Assembly (NCBI RefSeq): GCF_001040705.1
Contig: NZ_CVQP01000009.1
Location: 354,139-418,138, forward strand
Origin: Rhodococcus sp. RD6.2
Lineage (GTDB): Bacteria; Actinomycetota; Actinomycetes; Mycobacteriales; Mycobacteriaceae
Direction: 5' to 3'
Length of the DNA stretch: 64,000 bases
Part shown: piece after piece, positions 19,023 to 26,963 of the stretch
Layout: each line of letters opens with the position of its first letter
Position numbering within the stretch: the stretch's first letter is position 1
The notes under the pieces: generated by a model
What the model was told of the DNA's origin: nothing
Seen by the model: the letters and a program-made list of their open reading frames with translations, nothing else
Database searches by the model: none
Position numbers and translations under genes: made by a program

Positions 19023-20929
19023 CCGGCTTCGGGGCCGAGGAGTTTCGCGAGCGCGTCGAGGACCGCAGGGTCTTCGATAGTCGACGGCACCGTGTAGTCC
19101 TCCTGGTCGGCGATCTGCCGCATCGTCTTGCGGAGGATCTTGCCGGATCGCGTCTTCGGCAGCGCCTGTACGACGGTGACGTCGCGGAACGTGGCGACGG
19201 CACCGATCTGGTCCCGGACCATCGCGACCAGTTCGGTGCGCAGCACCTCGTGGTCGATGTCGGCACCCGCCTTGAGCACCACGTAACCGCTGGGTCGCTG
19301 TCCCTTGAGGTCGTCCTTGATGCCGACGACGGCGCATTCCGCGATCGCCGCATGCTGCGCGACGACGGCTTCCATCGAGCCCGTGGACAGCCGGTGACCT
19401 GCCACGTTGATGACGTCGTCGCTGCGGCCGAGCACGAACACGTACCCGTCCTCGTCGATGTACCCGGAATCGCCGGTGAGGTAGTTGCCGGGGAAGGTCG
19501 ACAGGTACGACTTCACGTACCGGTCCTCGTCGCGCCACAGGCCGGCGAGGGTGCCGGGCGGCAGCGGCAACTTGATGACGATGTTGCCTTCGGTGCCCGC
19601 CGCGACTTCGGTGCCTGCGCCGTCGACGATCTGCACGCGGTAGCCGGGCACCGCCACCGTCGGTGAGCCTGCCTTGATCGGCATCGGCTCGAGACCGCGC
19701 AGGTTGGCGCAGATGGCCCACCCGGTTTCCGTCTGCCACCAGTGGTCGATCACGGGAACGCCGAGCTTCGCGGTCGCCCACTCGTAGGTGTCGGGGTCGA
19801 GTCGCTCACCGGCCGCGAACAGCGTGGTCAACGTCGAGGTGTCGTACTTCGCGAGTTCGGCTGCTTCCGGGTCGACCTTCCGGATGGCGCGGATTGCGGT
19901 GGGCGCGGTGAACAGTGCCCGCACCTTGTGCTGTTCGACGATGCGCCAGAAAGCGCCCGCATCGGGGGTGCCGACGGGCTTGCCTTCGTAGAGGACGGTC
20001 GTCGCTCCGACGAGCAGCGGGCCGTACACGATGTAGGAGTGCCCGACGACCCAGCCGACGTCGGACGCCGTCCACATCACCTGGCCCGGCCCGATGTCGT
20101 AGATGTTGCGCATGGACCAGGCCAGCGCGACCGCGTGTCCGCCGTTGTCACGGACCACGCCCTTCGGCTTCCCGGTGGTCCCGGACGTGTAGAGGATGTA
20201 CAGCGGGTCCGTGGCCGCGACGGGTACGCAGTCTGCGGGCTCGGCGTCCGCGGTTGCGGCGTCCCAGTCGAGCCAGCCGTCGTGGTCGGCGGCGCTGCCG
20301 GGGATCTGCTCGCGGTCCTTCACGATGATCGTGCCGGGGGCGTTGTCGGTGAGGCCGAGGGCACGCTCGACGATCGGCAGGTATTCGATGGTGCGGCCCG
20401 GTTCGAGACCGCCGGACGCCGTGATCAGCGCAGCGGGCTGCGCGTCGTCGATGCGGGCGGCGAGCTCGGCGGCGGCGAACCCGCCGAACACGACGGAGTG
20501 CACGGCACCGATGCGGGCGCACGCGAGCATTGCGACAGCGGCCTCGGGGATCATCGGCATGTAGACGATGACCCGGTCACCCGCGGTGACGCCCTGCGCA
20601 GCGAGCGCGCCCGCGAACCGCGAGACCTCATCGAGCAGATCCGAGTATGTGTACGTGCGGGTGGTGCCGAGCATCGCGGAGTCGTAGATCAGCGCGGCCT
20701 GGTCGCCTCGCCCCGCCGCGACGTGCCGGTCGAGGGCGTTGAAGCAGGTGTTGACTCGCGCATCCGGGAACCAGCGGTACATCGGAGCTGCGGAGTCGTC
20801 GAGGGCTTTCGTCGGCGCGGTGATCCAGTCGACGGCGTCGGCAGCCTGCAGCCAGAATCGGTCCGGCTGCTCGATGCTTTCCCGAAAGGCGTTCGCGTAG
20901 GTGCCCTCGGCATGCTCGGCTGACGTCAT
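19019..20929 (-). CDS. prpE: Propionyl-CoA synthetase (PrpE-like acyl-CoA synthetase)
   Basis: A 636-residue AMP-forming acyl-CoA synthetase of the acetyl/propionyl branch. The AMP-binding P-loop reads [21 protein letters not shown]; the V-V-R-D-N-G-G-H form is typical of PrpE and ACSS3-like enzymes rather than Acs. Other motifs are [30 protein letters not shown] (ATPase hinge) and the adenylation lysine in [10 protein letters not shown]. It activates propionate (possibly acetate or butyrate) to the CoA ester in the cytosol. GAGAGGA lies before the ATG at 20929. It shares an operon with prrA and prrB. Confidence 0.9.
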   Translation of the reverse strand: MTSAEHAEGTYANAFRESIEQPDRFWLQAADAVDWITAPTKALDDSAAPMYRWFPDARVNTCFNALDRHVAAGRGDQAALIYDSAMLGTTRTYTYSDLLDEVSRFAGALAAQGVTAGDRVIVYMPMIPEAAVAMLACARIGAVHSVVFGGFAAAELAARIDDAQPAALITASGGLEPGRTIEYLPIVERALGLTDNAPGTIIVKDREQIPGSAADHDGWLDWDAATADAEPADCVPVAATDPLYILYTSGTTGKPKGVVRDNGGHAVALAWSMRNIYDIGPGQVMWTASDVGWVVGHSYIVYGPLLVGATTVLYEGKPVGTPDAGAFWRIVEQHKVRALFTAPTAIRAIRKVDPEAAELAKYDTSTLTTLFAAGERLDPDTYEWATAKLGVPVIDHWWQTETGWAICANLRGLEPMPIKAGSPTVAVPGYRVQIVDGAGTEVAAGTEGNIVIKLPLPPGTLAGLWRDEDRYVKSYLSTFPGNYLTGDSGYIDEDGYVFVLGRSDDVINVAGHRLSTGSMEAVVAQHAAIAECAVVGIKDDLKGQRPSGYVVLKAGADIDHEVLRTELVAMVRDQIGAVATFRDVTVVQALPKTRSGKILRKTMRQIADQEDYTVPSTIEDPAVLDALAKLLGPEAG

Positions 20930-21152
20930 CGACTGAGTCCTCTCGTTCCGGCGCGCAGCGCTTCTGCACGTTGTGACGTGCACGACAAACACCCTAGGTG
21001 ATGGGCGTCACCACATGTCCCGTCCAGGCGTGGGCTGCGCCGGACGGCATCTGCTCGTCGGTGAACGGGTGCCGGTAGTCCCTGACTGGACGTCGCGGGC
21101 ACGTGATCGCGGGTGCGTGAGGGGGAAGGGGCTCGCCCTCTAGGGTGGTGGC

Positions 21153-21827
21153 ATGACGCTTCTCGCCGAGGATCTGCTGCTGCTCCTGCTGGACGACGAG
21201 ACCGGGAAGCCCCTGGTCGAGGGATACGCGTTGCCTCGGGTGCTGGCCGGTTCGGTGCTGCTGGACCTGACACTCGACGGTGTCGTCGAGCCGTCCGACG
21301 GGACCGGCGAGGTGAAGAAGGGGCGCCTGGTGCTGCGGAACCGGACGGCGCCGCTGGATCCGATCCTGGCGCACGCGGTGGCGCAGCTGCGGGGGTCGAA
21401 GCCGATGAAGCCGGAGGCGGCGATCGAGAAGCTCGGGAAGAACCTCCGGGAGGCGGTGCTCGGCAGGATCGTCGAGCGGGGTTGGGTGCAGGAGTCGAAG
21501 GGCAAGGTGCTCGGGATCTTCCCGACGAAGACGTGGCCGTCCGTCGACGACACCCACGAGCGGGTGGTTCGCGCGAAGTTGCGGGCCGCGCTCGTCGACG
21601 GAGTGGCCCCGGATCCGGGTACCGCGGCACTGATTTCGCTGCTGACCGCCGTCGACGCCGCACCGAAGGTGTTTCCGGACGTGAAGAAGAAGGACATCCG
21701 CAAGCGAGCCAAGGAGATCGCGCACGGAGACTGGGCGGCAGCTGCGGTGCGGCACTCGGTGGAAGCAGTGAACGCGGCAGTCATCGCGGCGGTGGTCGTG
21801 CCCTCCGTTGCTGCGGGTGGTAGCTGA
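21153..21827 (+). CDS. GPP34 (GOLPH3/Vps74-like) domain protein
   Basis: A 224-residue protein spanning a complete GPP34 domain. It begins with a helix (LLAEDLLLLLLDDETGKP), then Y-A-L-P-R-V-L-A-G-S-V-L-L-D-L-T-L, a GRLVLRN beta turn and a helical C-terminal half ending in a hydrophobic hairpin (AVIAAVVVPSVAA). In eukaryotes this fold binds PI4P at Golgi membranes; bacterial members are common in actinobacteria but their role is unclear. A peripheral membrane association is plausible through the hydrophobic C-terminal segment. Divergent from prpE; TAGGGT at 21140 could be a -10 with a very short leader. Confidence 0.8.
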   Translation: MTLLAEDLLLLLLDDETGKPLVEGYALPRVLAGSVLLDLTLDGVVEPSDGTGEVKKGRLVLRNRTAPLDPILAHAVAQLRGSKPMKPEAAIEKLGKNLREAVLGRIVERGWVQESKGKVLGIFPTKTWPSVDDTHERVVRAKLRAALVDGVAPDPGTAALISLLTAVDAAPKVFPDVKKKDIRKRAKEIAHGDWAAAAVRHSVEAVNAAVIAAVVVPSVAAGGS

Positions 21828-21915
21828 CCGTCGGCCGGCTGGCTGTACTGACCGGGGACAGTGATCGAGGAAACGGTTGACCTTGTCGTAGCGGCAATGT
21901 TTACGGTCGCTTGTC

Positions 21916-22824
21916 ATGACCATTTCAGTGATCGACACTGCCTCGGGCATGAGCCGAGTCCTGACGGCGGACGCGAAGGACCGCGCCGACCTCATCCGTG
22001 ACCTGTGGGCTCCAATGGCCGGGATGTACCACTTCATCCCCGGCGGCGTGGACATGGCCACCGTGCACCAGCAGAACTTCGGCTTCCGTCCGGACTCCGC
22101 GATCGAGCAGGTCCGCGAAGGTCTGGAGTCCCTTGTCGCGGCCGATGCGTGGACCCGCGTCGAGAAGGCCCTCGAGGACGGCGTCGCAGCGTTGGCGTCT
22201 GCCGATCCTGGTGTGACGATCCCCGACCTGAACGTGCTGCTCGTCCTGGGGGATCCGACCAACAGGCATTTCGTCGACGAGGTGCAAGGGATGTCAGGGT
22301 TCGGCGGTATCAGCGGCTACATCGCCATCACCGTCTGGCCCAACTCGCGCGTCCTCGATCGCCTCGAGGCGATCGCGGTCCACGAACTGCACCACAACGT
22401 GCGCTATTCACCCGGCGGAATCGTGTGGGACCCACAGACAGTGATGGTCGGCGAGCACGTTGTGTCCGAAGGGCTCGCCGACGTTTTCGCGTCCGAACTG
22501 TACGGCGACGCCGGCTACACCCACTTCGTGCGCGATGAAACCCGCGCCGACGACCAGGTCCTGGCGAAGGTCGCCAGTGGCCTGGGCGTCACCGGAATGG
22601 CAGACTTCGCCGCCTGGGTGCTCGGCGACTCCAGCGCACAACTATTCGGTGCCGAGCCCGTCGGCCTGCCGACCGGGGCCGGCTATGCAGCCGGCGCTCG
22701 GCTTGTCCGCGCATACCTCGACGCCACGGGCACCTCGGCCGCCCGCAGCGTCCGCACTCCCGCGTCCGAGATCCTGCGCATCGCGCTGCCACTGCTGGGC
22801 CTGACCACAGACGCGGCACACTGA
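21916..22824 (+). CDS. DUF2268-type putative zinc metallopeptidase
   Basis: A 302-residue protein with a gluzincin-like site: His156-Glu157-Leu-His-His160 in AVHELHHNVRY, and a likely third ligand Glu185 in VVSEGLADVFAS. This is the arrangement of the DUF2268 (YjaZ) family of predicted Zn-dependent proteases. The region before the site (IPDLNVLLVLGDP, then GGISGYIAITVWPN) supplies the edge strand. No signal peptide is present, so it should be cytosolic. The MerR/TipAS gene starts 29 bases downstream and is likely cotranscribed, suggesting a stress- or drug-inducible pair. The substrate is unknown. Confidence 0.8.
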   Translation: MTISVIDTASGMSRVLTADAKDRADLIRDLWAPMAGMYHFIPGGVDMATVHQQNFGFRPDSAIEQVREGLESLVAADAWTRVEKALEDGVAALASADPGVTIPDLNVLLVLGDPTNRHFVDEVQGMSGFGGISGYIAITVWPNSRVLDRLEAIAVHELHHNVRYSPGGIVWDPQTVMVGEHVVSEGLADVFASELYGDAGYTHFVRDETRADDQVLAKVASGLGVTGMADFAAWVLGDSSAQLFGAEPVGLPTGAGYAAGARLVRAYLDATGTSAARSVRTPASEILRIALPLLGLTTDAAH

Positions 22825-22853
22825 GAAGCACGTCGAACGACAGGAGCCCGGTG

Positions 22854-23621
22854 ATGGAATGGACGGTGCACGAGCTCGCTGAACGCGCAGGCATCAGCGG
22901 CCGCACGCTGCGCCACTATCACCGCATCGGGCTGCTCGAGCCCGATCGCGTCGGGTCCAACGGCTACCGCTACTACGGTCCCGACGCGGTCGCGCGTCTG
23001 CAACGGATCCTCCTGCTCCGCGACACGGGTATGCCACTGGCCGACATCGCCGCAGTCCTCGACGCACCCGAGACGCCGACCGTCGAAGTCGAAGTGCTCG
23101 AGGCCCACCTGACACAGCTCGCCGAGGACCGCGCGGCCCTGGACCGGCGCATCAGCGCGGTCGAGCACACCCTGCAGATGCGTCGAGAGGGCCGCGAACC
23201 ACGCGTGGATGTGATGCTCGAGGGCTTCAACGACCGCTACGAGGCCGAGGTCGTTCGACGGTGGGGGCGCGAGGCCTTCGACGCGTCGAACAGGTGGTGG
23301 CATGCCAAGTCCGTTCGACAGCAACGCGACTGGCAGGCCAGCGCCCAGGCCCTGCTCACACGGTGGGCCGAGATCCACGAAGCCGGCCATACACCCGGCT
23401 CACCAGTTGCTCGAGCGCACGCTGCCAACCATGTGGCTTGGTTCGCTGACATCCCAGGAACACCCACCCACGCCGGCGATGCCGAACGATCCGCCGCAAT
23501 GGTGCGAGGCATGGCGGACCTCTACGAGACCAACCCCGACTTCCACCAGACCTTCGGCAGCCCAGAGGCGGCGCAGTTCGCCGCAGGCGCTCTGCGCATC
23601 CACGTGCAGCATCCGGCCTGA
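22854..23621 (+). CDS. MerR-family regulator with TipAS-like ligand domain
   Basis: A 255-residue regulator. The N-terminal MerR winged helix is complete (WTVHELAERAGISGRTLRHY, then NGYRYYG and a QRILLLRDTGMPLADIAAVL helix), followed by a dimerisation coiled coil (about 80-120). The C-terminal all-helical domain (about 130-250; FNDRYEAEVVRRWG, ANHVAWF, YETNPDFHQTFG) resembles the TipAS antibiotic-recognition domain that binds thiopeptides in Streptomyces TipAL. AGGAG at 22842-22846 supports the ATG at 22854, although GTG at 22851 is possible. It probably controls itself and the upstream metallopeptidase gene. Confidence 0.82.
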   Translation: MEWTVHELAERAGISGRTLRHYHRIGLLEPDRVGSNGYRYYGPDAVARLQRILLLRDTGMPLADIAAVLDAPETPTVEVEVLEAHLTQLAEDRAALDRRISAVEHTLQMRREGREPRVDVMLEGFNDRYEAEVVRRWGREAFDASNRWWHAKSVRQQRDWQASAQALLTRWAEIHEAGHTPGSPVARAHAANHVAWFADIPGTPTHAGDAERSAAMVRGMADLYETNPDFHQTFGSPEAAQFAAGALRIHVQHPA

Positions 23622-23659
23622 CAGCAGCGGGTGCCGTGGCGCCGTCCCGGACCGAAAGA

Positions 23660-23791
23660 TGCCATCTCCCATCGAACACTGCCCTCACACCGTGTCACCG
23701 TCTGAAGGTTGCCCAACTCGTCGTCGAGGAGGGCTGGCCGATCAGTGAGGTCGCCGCGCGCTCCCAGGTCTCGTGCCCGACCGTGAAGCGC
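23660..23791 (+). pseudogene. IS481-type transposase N-terminal remnant
   Basis: About 43 codons retain the start of an IS481-family transposase: NTALTPCHRLKVAQLVVEEG, then WPISEVAARSQVSCPTVKR, i.e. the HTH_23/29-type recognition helix pair. The expected W-x-x-R-Y continuation and the whole DDE domain are missing; at 23791 the sequence switches directly into a copy of the downstream membrane protein gene's 3' end. No terminal inverted repeats are seen. It marks a past insertion followed by deletion. Confidence 0.65.
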
Positions 23792-23912
23792 AGCCTTCTC
23801 CTCGTTGGGCGTCCGCAGCGTCCTCCTCGATTCGGATGGCGACGCGCACACACTCGAACATCACGACCGCGACCACGAAACCGGCCAGGGCGCCCCACTG
23901 TTCCTGCGCGAA
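23791..23912 (-). pseudogene. Duplicated 3' end of the membrane protein gene at 24427
   Basis: This 122-bp segment aligns without gaps to 24431-24552 at an offset of exactly 640 bases, with 114 identities; positions 23824-23912 are identical. In the reverse strand it still encodes FAQEQWGALAGFVVAVVMFE and the following tail, but with changed codons at the C-terminal end and no gene start. It is bounded by the IS481 remnant on one side and unrelated bases on the other. Confidence 0.85.
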
Positions 23913-23931
23913 AAGGTTGCCTCACGAGCCA

Positions 23932-24168
23932 CTAGGACCCGATGAAGGACGACCCGAGGTCGAATATCCAGAACAGGCCCAACGGGTCGGTCGGTTCTTC
24001 CGGACATTCCCGGTCGCAGTACCCGAGGTCGATGGACCCAACTGTCACAATAGGCAGATCGCCTGGCGGCAAGATATCCGCGGCCACCGCCGTGCCCCCG
24101 CCCAGCACCCCGAGTACGGCGGTGGCGGCGACGGCGGACAGTCCTCGACGGACCCAAGTTCGATACAC
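23932..24168 (-). CDS. Small secreted protein of unknown function
   Basis: A 78-residue product beginning VYRTWVRRGLSAVAATAVLG, a classical signal peptide with an Arg-rich n-region, a hydrophobic core and a probable cleavage after AVAA. The mature part would be about 47 residues, acidic, with one Cys pair (GYCDREC) and a hydrophobic C-terminus (PLGLFWIFDLG). The GTG at 24168 is chosen because AGAGG lies 7 bases upstream; the frame stays open to 24300. It sits inside a rearranged patch between two copies of a gene end, with lower GC than its neighbours. No homologue is recognised. Confidence 0.5.
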   Translation of the reverse strand: MYRTWVRRGLSAVAATAVLGVLGGGTAVAADILPPGDLPIVTVGSIDLGYCDRECPEEPTDPLGLFWIFDLGSSFIGS

Positions 24169-24426
24169 TTTGCGGCCTCTTTTCCTCGTGATCAGAATTG
24201 CCCGAAAGTTCCTCTCGGCGCGGCGAGCATAGGGCAGGGCCGACTGCATTGAACGGCGAATCGAATCATCATCATTGTTGGGGCCAAAGGTATTACACAA
24301 CGAACGATCACCTACGTGGGCAACAGTGGTCGAGTCGCCTCGACGATTCCTCCGCCTATGGTTCCGACATGAGCGCCGCGATCCGTGCTCGTTGCGATTA
24401 CTCGGTCGACGTCCCGTGACGAGCCA

Positions 24427-25464
24427 CTAGCAGCCTTCCGGTCCTTGGATGTCCGCGGCGTCGTCCTCGATTCGGATGGCGACGCGCACACACTCGAACA
24501 TCACGACCGCGACCACGAAACCGGCCAGGGCGCCCCACTGTTCCTGCGCGAACAGGAACACCTGCGTCACGAGCAGGGTGACAACGACCGACGCGCGCAG
24601 CAGACGCAGCGCGCGCAGGTAGGGGCCGCGGACGAGGAACCACAGTCCGGCCGCGGCGAGCGCCCCGGACACCATGCTCGACACCGTCACGACCAGGTCC
24701 GACACGTCGTCGATCTCGCTGTCGTTGACTCCGAGCAGCGCCACGATCACCGAGACGGCCGTGAGGACGGCCTGGATCACGAACAGCGCCAGCACGATCC
24801 GGCGCACGACGCGGTGACCGAGAACGGTCTCGGCGCGTCGGGTCACGGTGTTGCGTGCCCGGACGACTCGCGAGCCGACGCCGAGCTGCGGGAGGTCCCC
24901 GGCGTCGAGTGCCGCACGGAGGGCAGCGGCCGTGCCGGTGAGCCCCGGGTCGCGGACACCGCCCAGTAGACCGAGTGCGGCCCGACGCCGGACGTCGTCG
25001 AGATGGCCGAGCGCCAGGTCCGTGACCGCGGTGGATGCGATCGCGATGCGACGGTGGTCGGGTAGTCCGACACGGGCGATCGCCTCGCGGGCAACGAGAT
25101 AGAACAGGACGAACACCGTGTAGATCAGTGCGATCGCGGGCTGGAAGAAGTAGTTGACGTCGGAGGTGACGAACTTGCCTATCTCGTCGACGAACAGGCC
25201 GAATCCGATTCCGCCTGCCACGGCGGCGAGCACGCGTACCCGGCTGCCGGCGGCGATCTCGACGGCCACGAGCGCCGACGCCATCAACAGTCCGCCCCAG
25301 AGGACGTGCGCGATGTGCAGTGGGCCGCTGCCGATCTGCGGGTAGCCGGTCGCGGCGAGGTAGGCGCGGGTGATCAGGACGGTCGCGACAGCGGCCACCA
25401 GGAACAGGTCGACTCGGGCGAGTGCGCTCGAATCGTGTTCGCGGACGGCCGCCGTCGTGGTCAT
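24427..25464 (-). CDS. Multi-span membrane protein of unknown function
   Basis: A 345-residue integral membrane protein with about eight predicted helices: four in the N-terminal half (about 18-34, 48-68, 77-93, 105-125) and the rest after a cytosolic segment of about 80 residues rich in Arg (DVRRRAALGLLGGVRDPGLT). Notable intramembrane polar motifs are FGLFVDEIGKFVTSDVNYFF and QEQWGALAGF. It has no family I can name. The ATG overlaps the accD3 stop (ATGA), so it is the last gene of that operon. Its terminal about 120 bp are duplicated at 23791-23912. Confidence 0.75.
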   Translation of the reverse strand: MTTTAAVREHDSSALARVDLFLVAAVATVLITRAYLAATGYPQIGSGPLHIAHVLWGGLLMASALVAVEIAAGSRVRVLAAVAGGIGFGLFVDEIGKFVTSDVNYFFQPAIALIYTVFVLFYLVAREAIARVGLPDHRRIAIASTAVTDLALGHLDDVRRRAALGLLGGVRDPGLTGTAAALRAALDAGDLPQLGVGSRVVRARNTVTRRAETVLGHRVVRRIVLALFVIQAVLTAVSVIVALLGVNDSEIDDVSDLVVTVSSMVSGALAAAGLWFLVRGPYLRALRLLRASVVVTLLVTQVFLFAQEQWGALAGFVVAVVMFECVRVAIRIEDDAADIQGPEGC

Positions 25465-26954
25465 CGTGGCAGTCCCAGCTTCCGGTACCGGGTGGTGCGG
25501 GCCTCGTATCGGCGGTCGGGCGGCAGGACCCTGAGATCGGCGAGTTCGCGGGCGATGGCCGCACCGACCCGTTTCGAGAACTCGATCGGTTCGTCGGCGG
25601 CGTCCGGTCGTTCGGGGATGATCGCGTCGATCACGCCGTCCCGGAGGAGGTCGAGGGACCGGATGCCCTGCGCTTCGGCCATCCTCGGTGCCTGAGACGT
25701 GTCACGGTGCACGATCGCACTGGCGCCCTCCGGGGGCAGTGGTGCGAGCCAACCGTTCTGGGCTGCGAGCACCCGATCGGCGGGCAGCAGCGCGAGCGCG
25801 CCGCCGCCGGTTCCCTGACCGAGCAGCACCGAAACGGTGGGGGTGTTCAGGGTGACGAGATCGGCGAGGCAGCGGGCGATCTCGGGCGCGAGACCGCGTT
25901 CCTCGGCTTCCTTCGACAGCGAGGCGCCCAGGGTGTCGATCACCGACACCAGTGGAATGCCCAGTTCCTCCGCCAGTTTCATCGCACGCCGCGCCTCGCG
26001 CAGCGCGCCCGGGCCCATCGTGGTCTCGGGGGACTGACCGCTGCGGTCCTGGCCGAACAGCACGCACGGCTGCCCACGGAACCGTGCCAGTGACACGAGC
26101 ACGGTCTTGTCGGCCTCGCCCTGCCCGGTCCCCGACAGCGGAACCTGTTCGGTCGCGGCGTGGCGGAGCAGTTGCCGGATTCCGGGTCGGTCGGCGCGCC
26201 GGGACAGCATCACCGACTGCCACGCCGGGATGTCCGGTATGTCGACCGGTTCGGGGTGGGCGTCGACGTACTCGTCCGCTTCTCCCGTCATCACGCGCAG
26301 CGCGCGGGGAACGAGATGCCGCAACGACTCCGGTGCCGCGACGCCGTCGATGACGCCGTTGGCGTAGAGGTTCTCGGCGGTCTGCACGCCGTCGGGGAAC
26401 TTCTCGCCGTACAGCGCCTGGTACACGCGGGGACCGAGGAAACCGACGAGCGCGCCCGGTTCCGCGACCGTGACGTGCCCGAGCGACCCCCAGGACGCGA
26501 ACACCCCGCCGGTGGTGGGATGCCGCAGATACACGAGATAGGGCAGTCCGTTCGCCTTGTGGACGGACACGGCCGCGGCGATCTTGACCATCTGCACGAA
26601 TGCGAGGGTGCCCTCCTGCATGCGGGTGCCGCCCGAGGTCGGGGACGCCAACAGTGGCAACCCTTCCGCGGTGGCGCGTTCGACGGCTGTGACGATCCGC
26701 TCGGCGGCGGCGACCCCGATCGATCCGGCGAGGAAACCGAACTCACAGGCGATCACCGCGACGCGTCGGCCTCGAACGGTTCCCTCGCCGGTCACGACGG
26801 ACTCGTCGAGGCCGGTCTTGGCGCGGGCGGCGTCGAGGTCGGCTCGATACTCTGGGCCTGCGGGTACCTCGACCGGCGCGGTGTCCCAGGACCGGTAGCT
26901 GTCGGCGTCGAGGACCAGGTCGAGGACGTCGCTGGCGGACAGTCGCGCGGGCAT
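25461..26954 (-). CDS. accD3: Acyl-CoA carboxylase carboxyltransferase, AccD3-like
   Basis: A 497-residue carboxyltransferase with both crotonase-fold halves in one chain. The N-terminal half carries the acyl-CoA/carbanion site (SPTSGGTRMQEGTLAFVQM, then VYLRHPTTGGVFASWGSLGH). The C-terminal half carries the biotin-side site (GQDRSGQSPETTMGPGALREA, then LGQGTGGGALALLPADRVLA). This architecture, without a zinc finger, fits AccD3 (Rv0904c). It should transfer CO2 from a biotinylated AccA alpha subunit encoded elsewhere to an acyl-CoA. Unlike in M. tuberculosis it is not next to echA6; here it starts 9 bases after an ABC permease gene and looks like part of that operon. Confidence 0.85.
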   Translation of the reverse strand: MPARLSASDVLDLVLDADSYRSWDTAPVEVPAGPEYRADLDAARAKTGLDESVVTGEGTVRGRRVAVIACEFGFLAGSIGVAAAERIVTAVERATAEGLPLLASPTSGGTRMQEGTLAFVQMVKIAAAVSVHKANGLPYLVYLRHPTTGGVFASWGSLGHVTVAEPGALVGFLGPRVYQALYGEKFPDGVQTAENLYANGVIDGVAAPESLRHLVPRALRVMTGEADEYVDAHPEPVDIPDIPAWQSVMLSRRADRPGIRQLLRHAATEQVPLSGTGQGEADKTVLVSLARFRGQPCVLFGQDRSGQSPETTMGPGALREARRAMKLAEELGIPLVSVIDTLGASLSKEAEERGLAPEIARCLADLVTLNTPTVSVLLGQGTGGGALALLPADRVLAAQNGWLAPLPPEGASAIVHRDTSQAPRMAEAQGIRSLDLLRDGVIDAIIPERPDAADEPIEFSKRVGAAIARELADLRVLPPDRRYEARTTRYRKLGLPR

Positions 26955-26963
26955 GTGCCGACC

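Noticed and set aside
23936-24418. Intact insertion sequence
   Set aside because: The transposase is truncated after about 43 codons and no terminal inverted repeats were found; only remnants remain.
24363-24419. Short + strand open frame starting MSAAIRARCDYSV
   Set aside because: Only 16 codons, no ribosome site and no match; it lies in the upstream region of the small secreted-protein gene.
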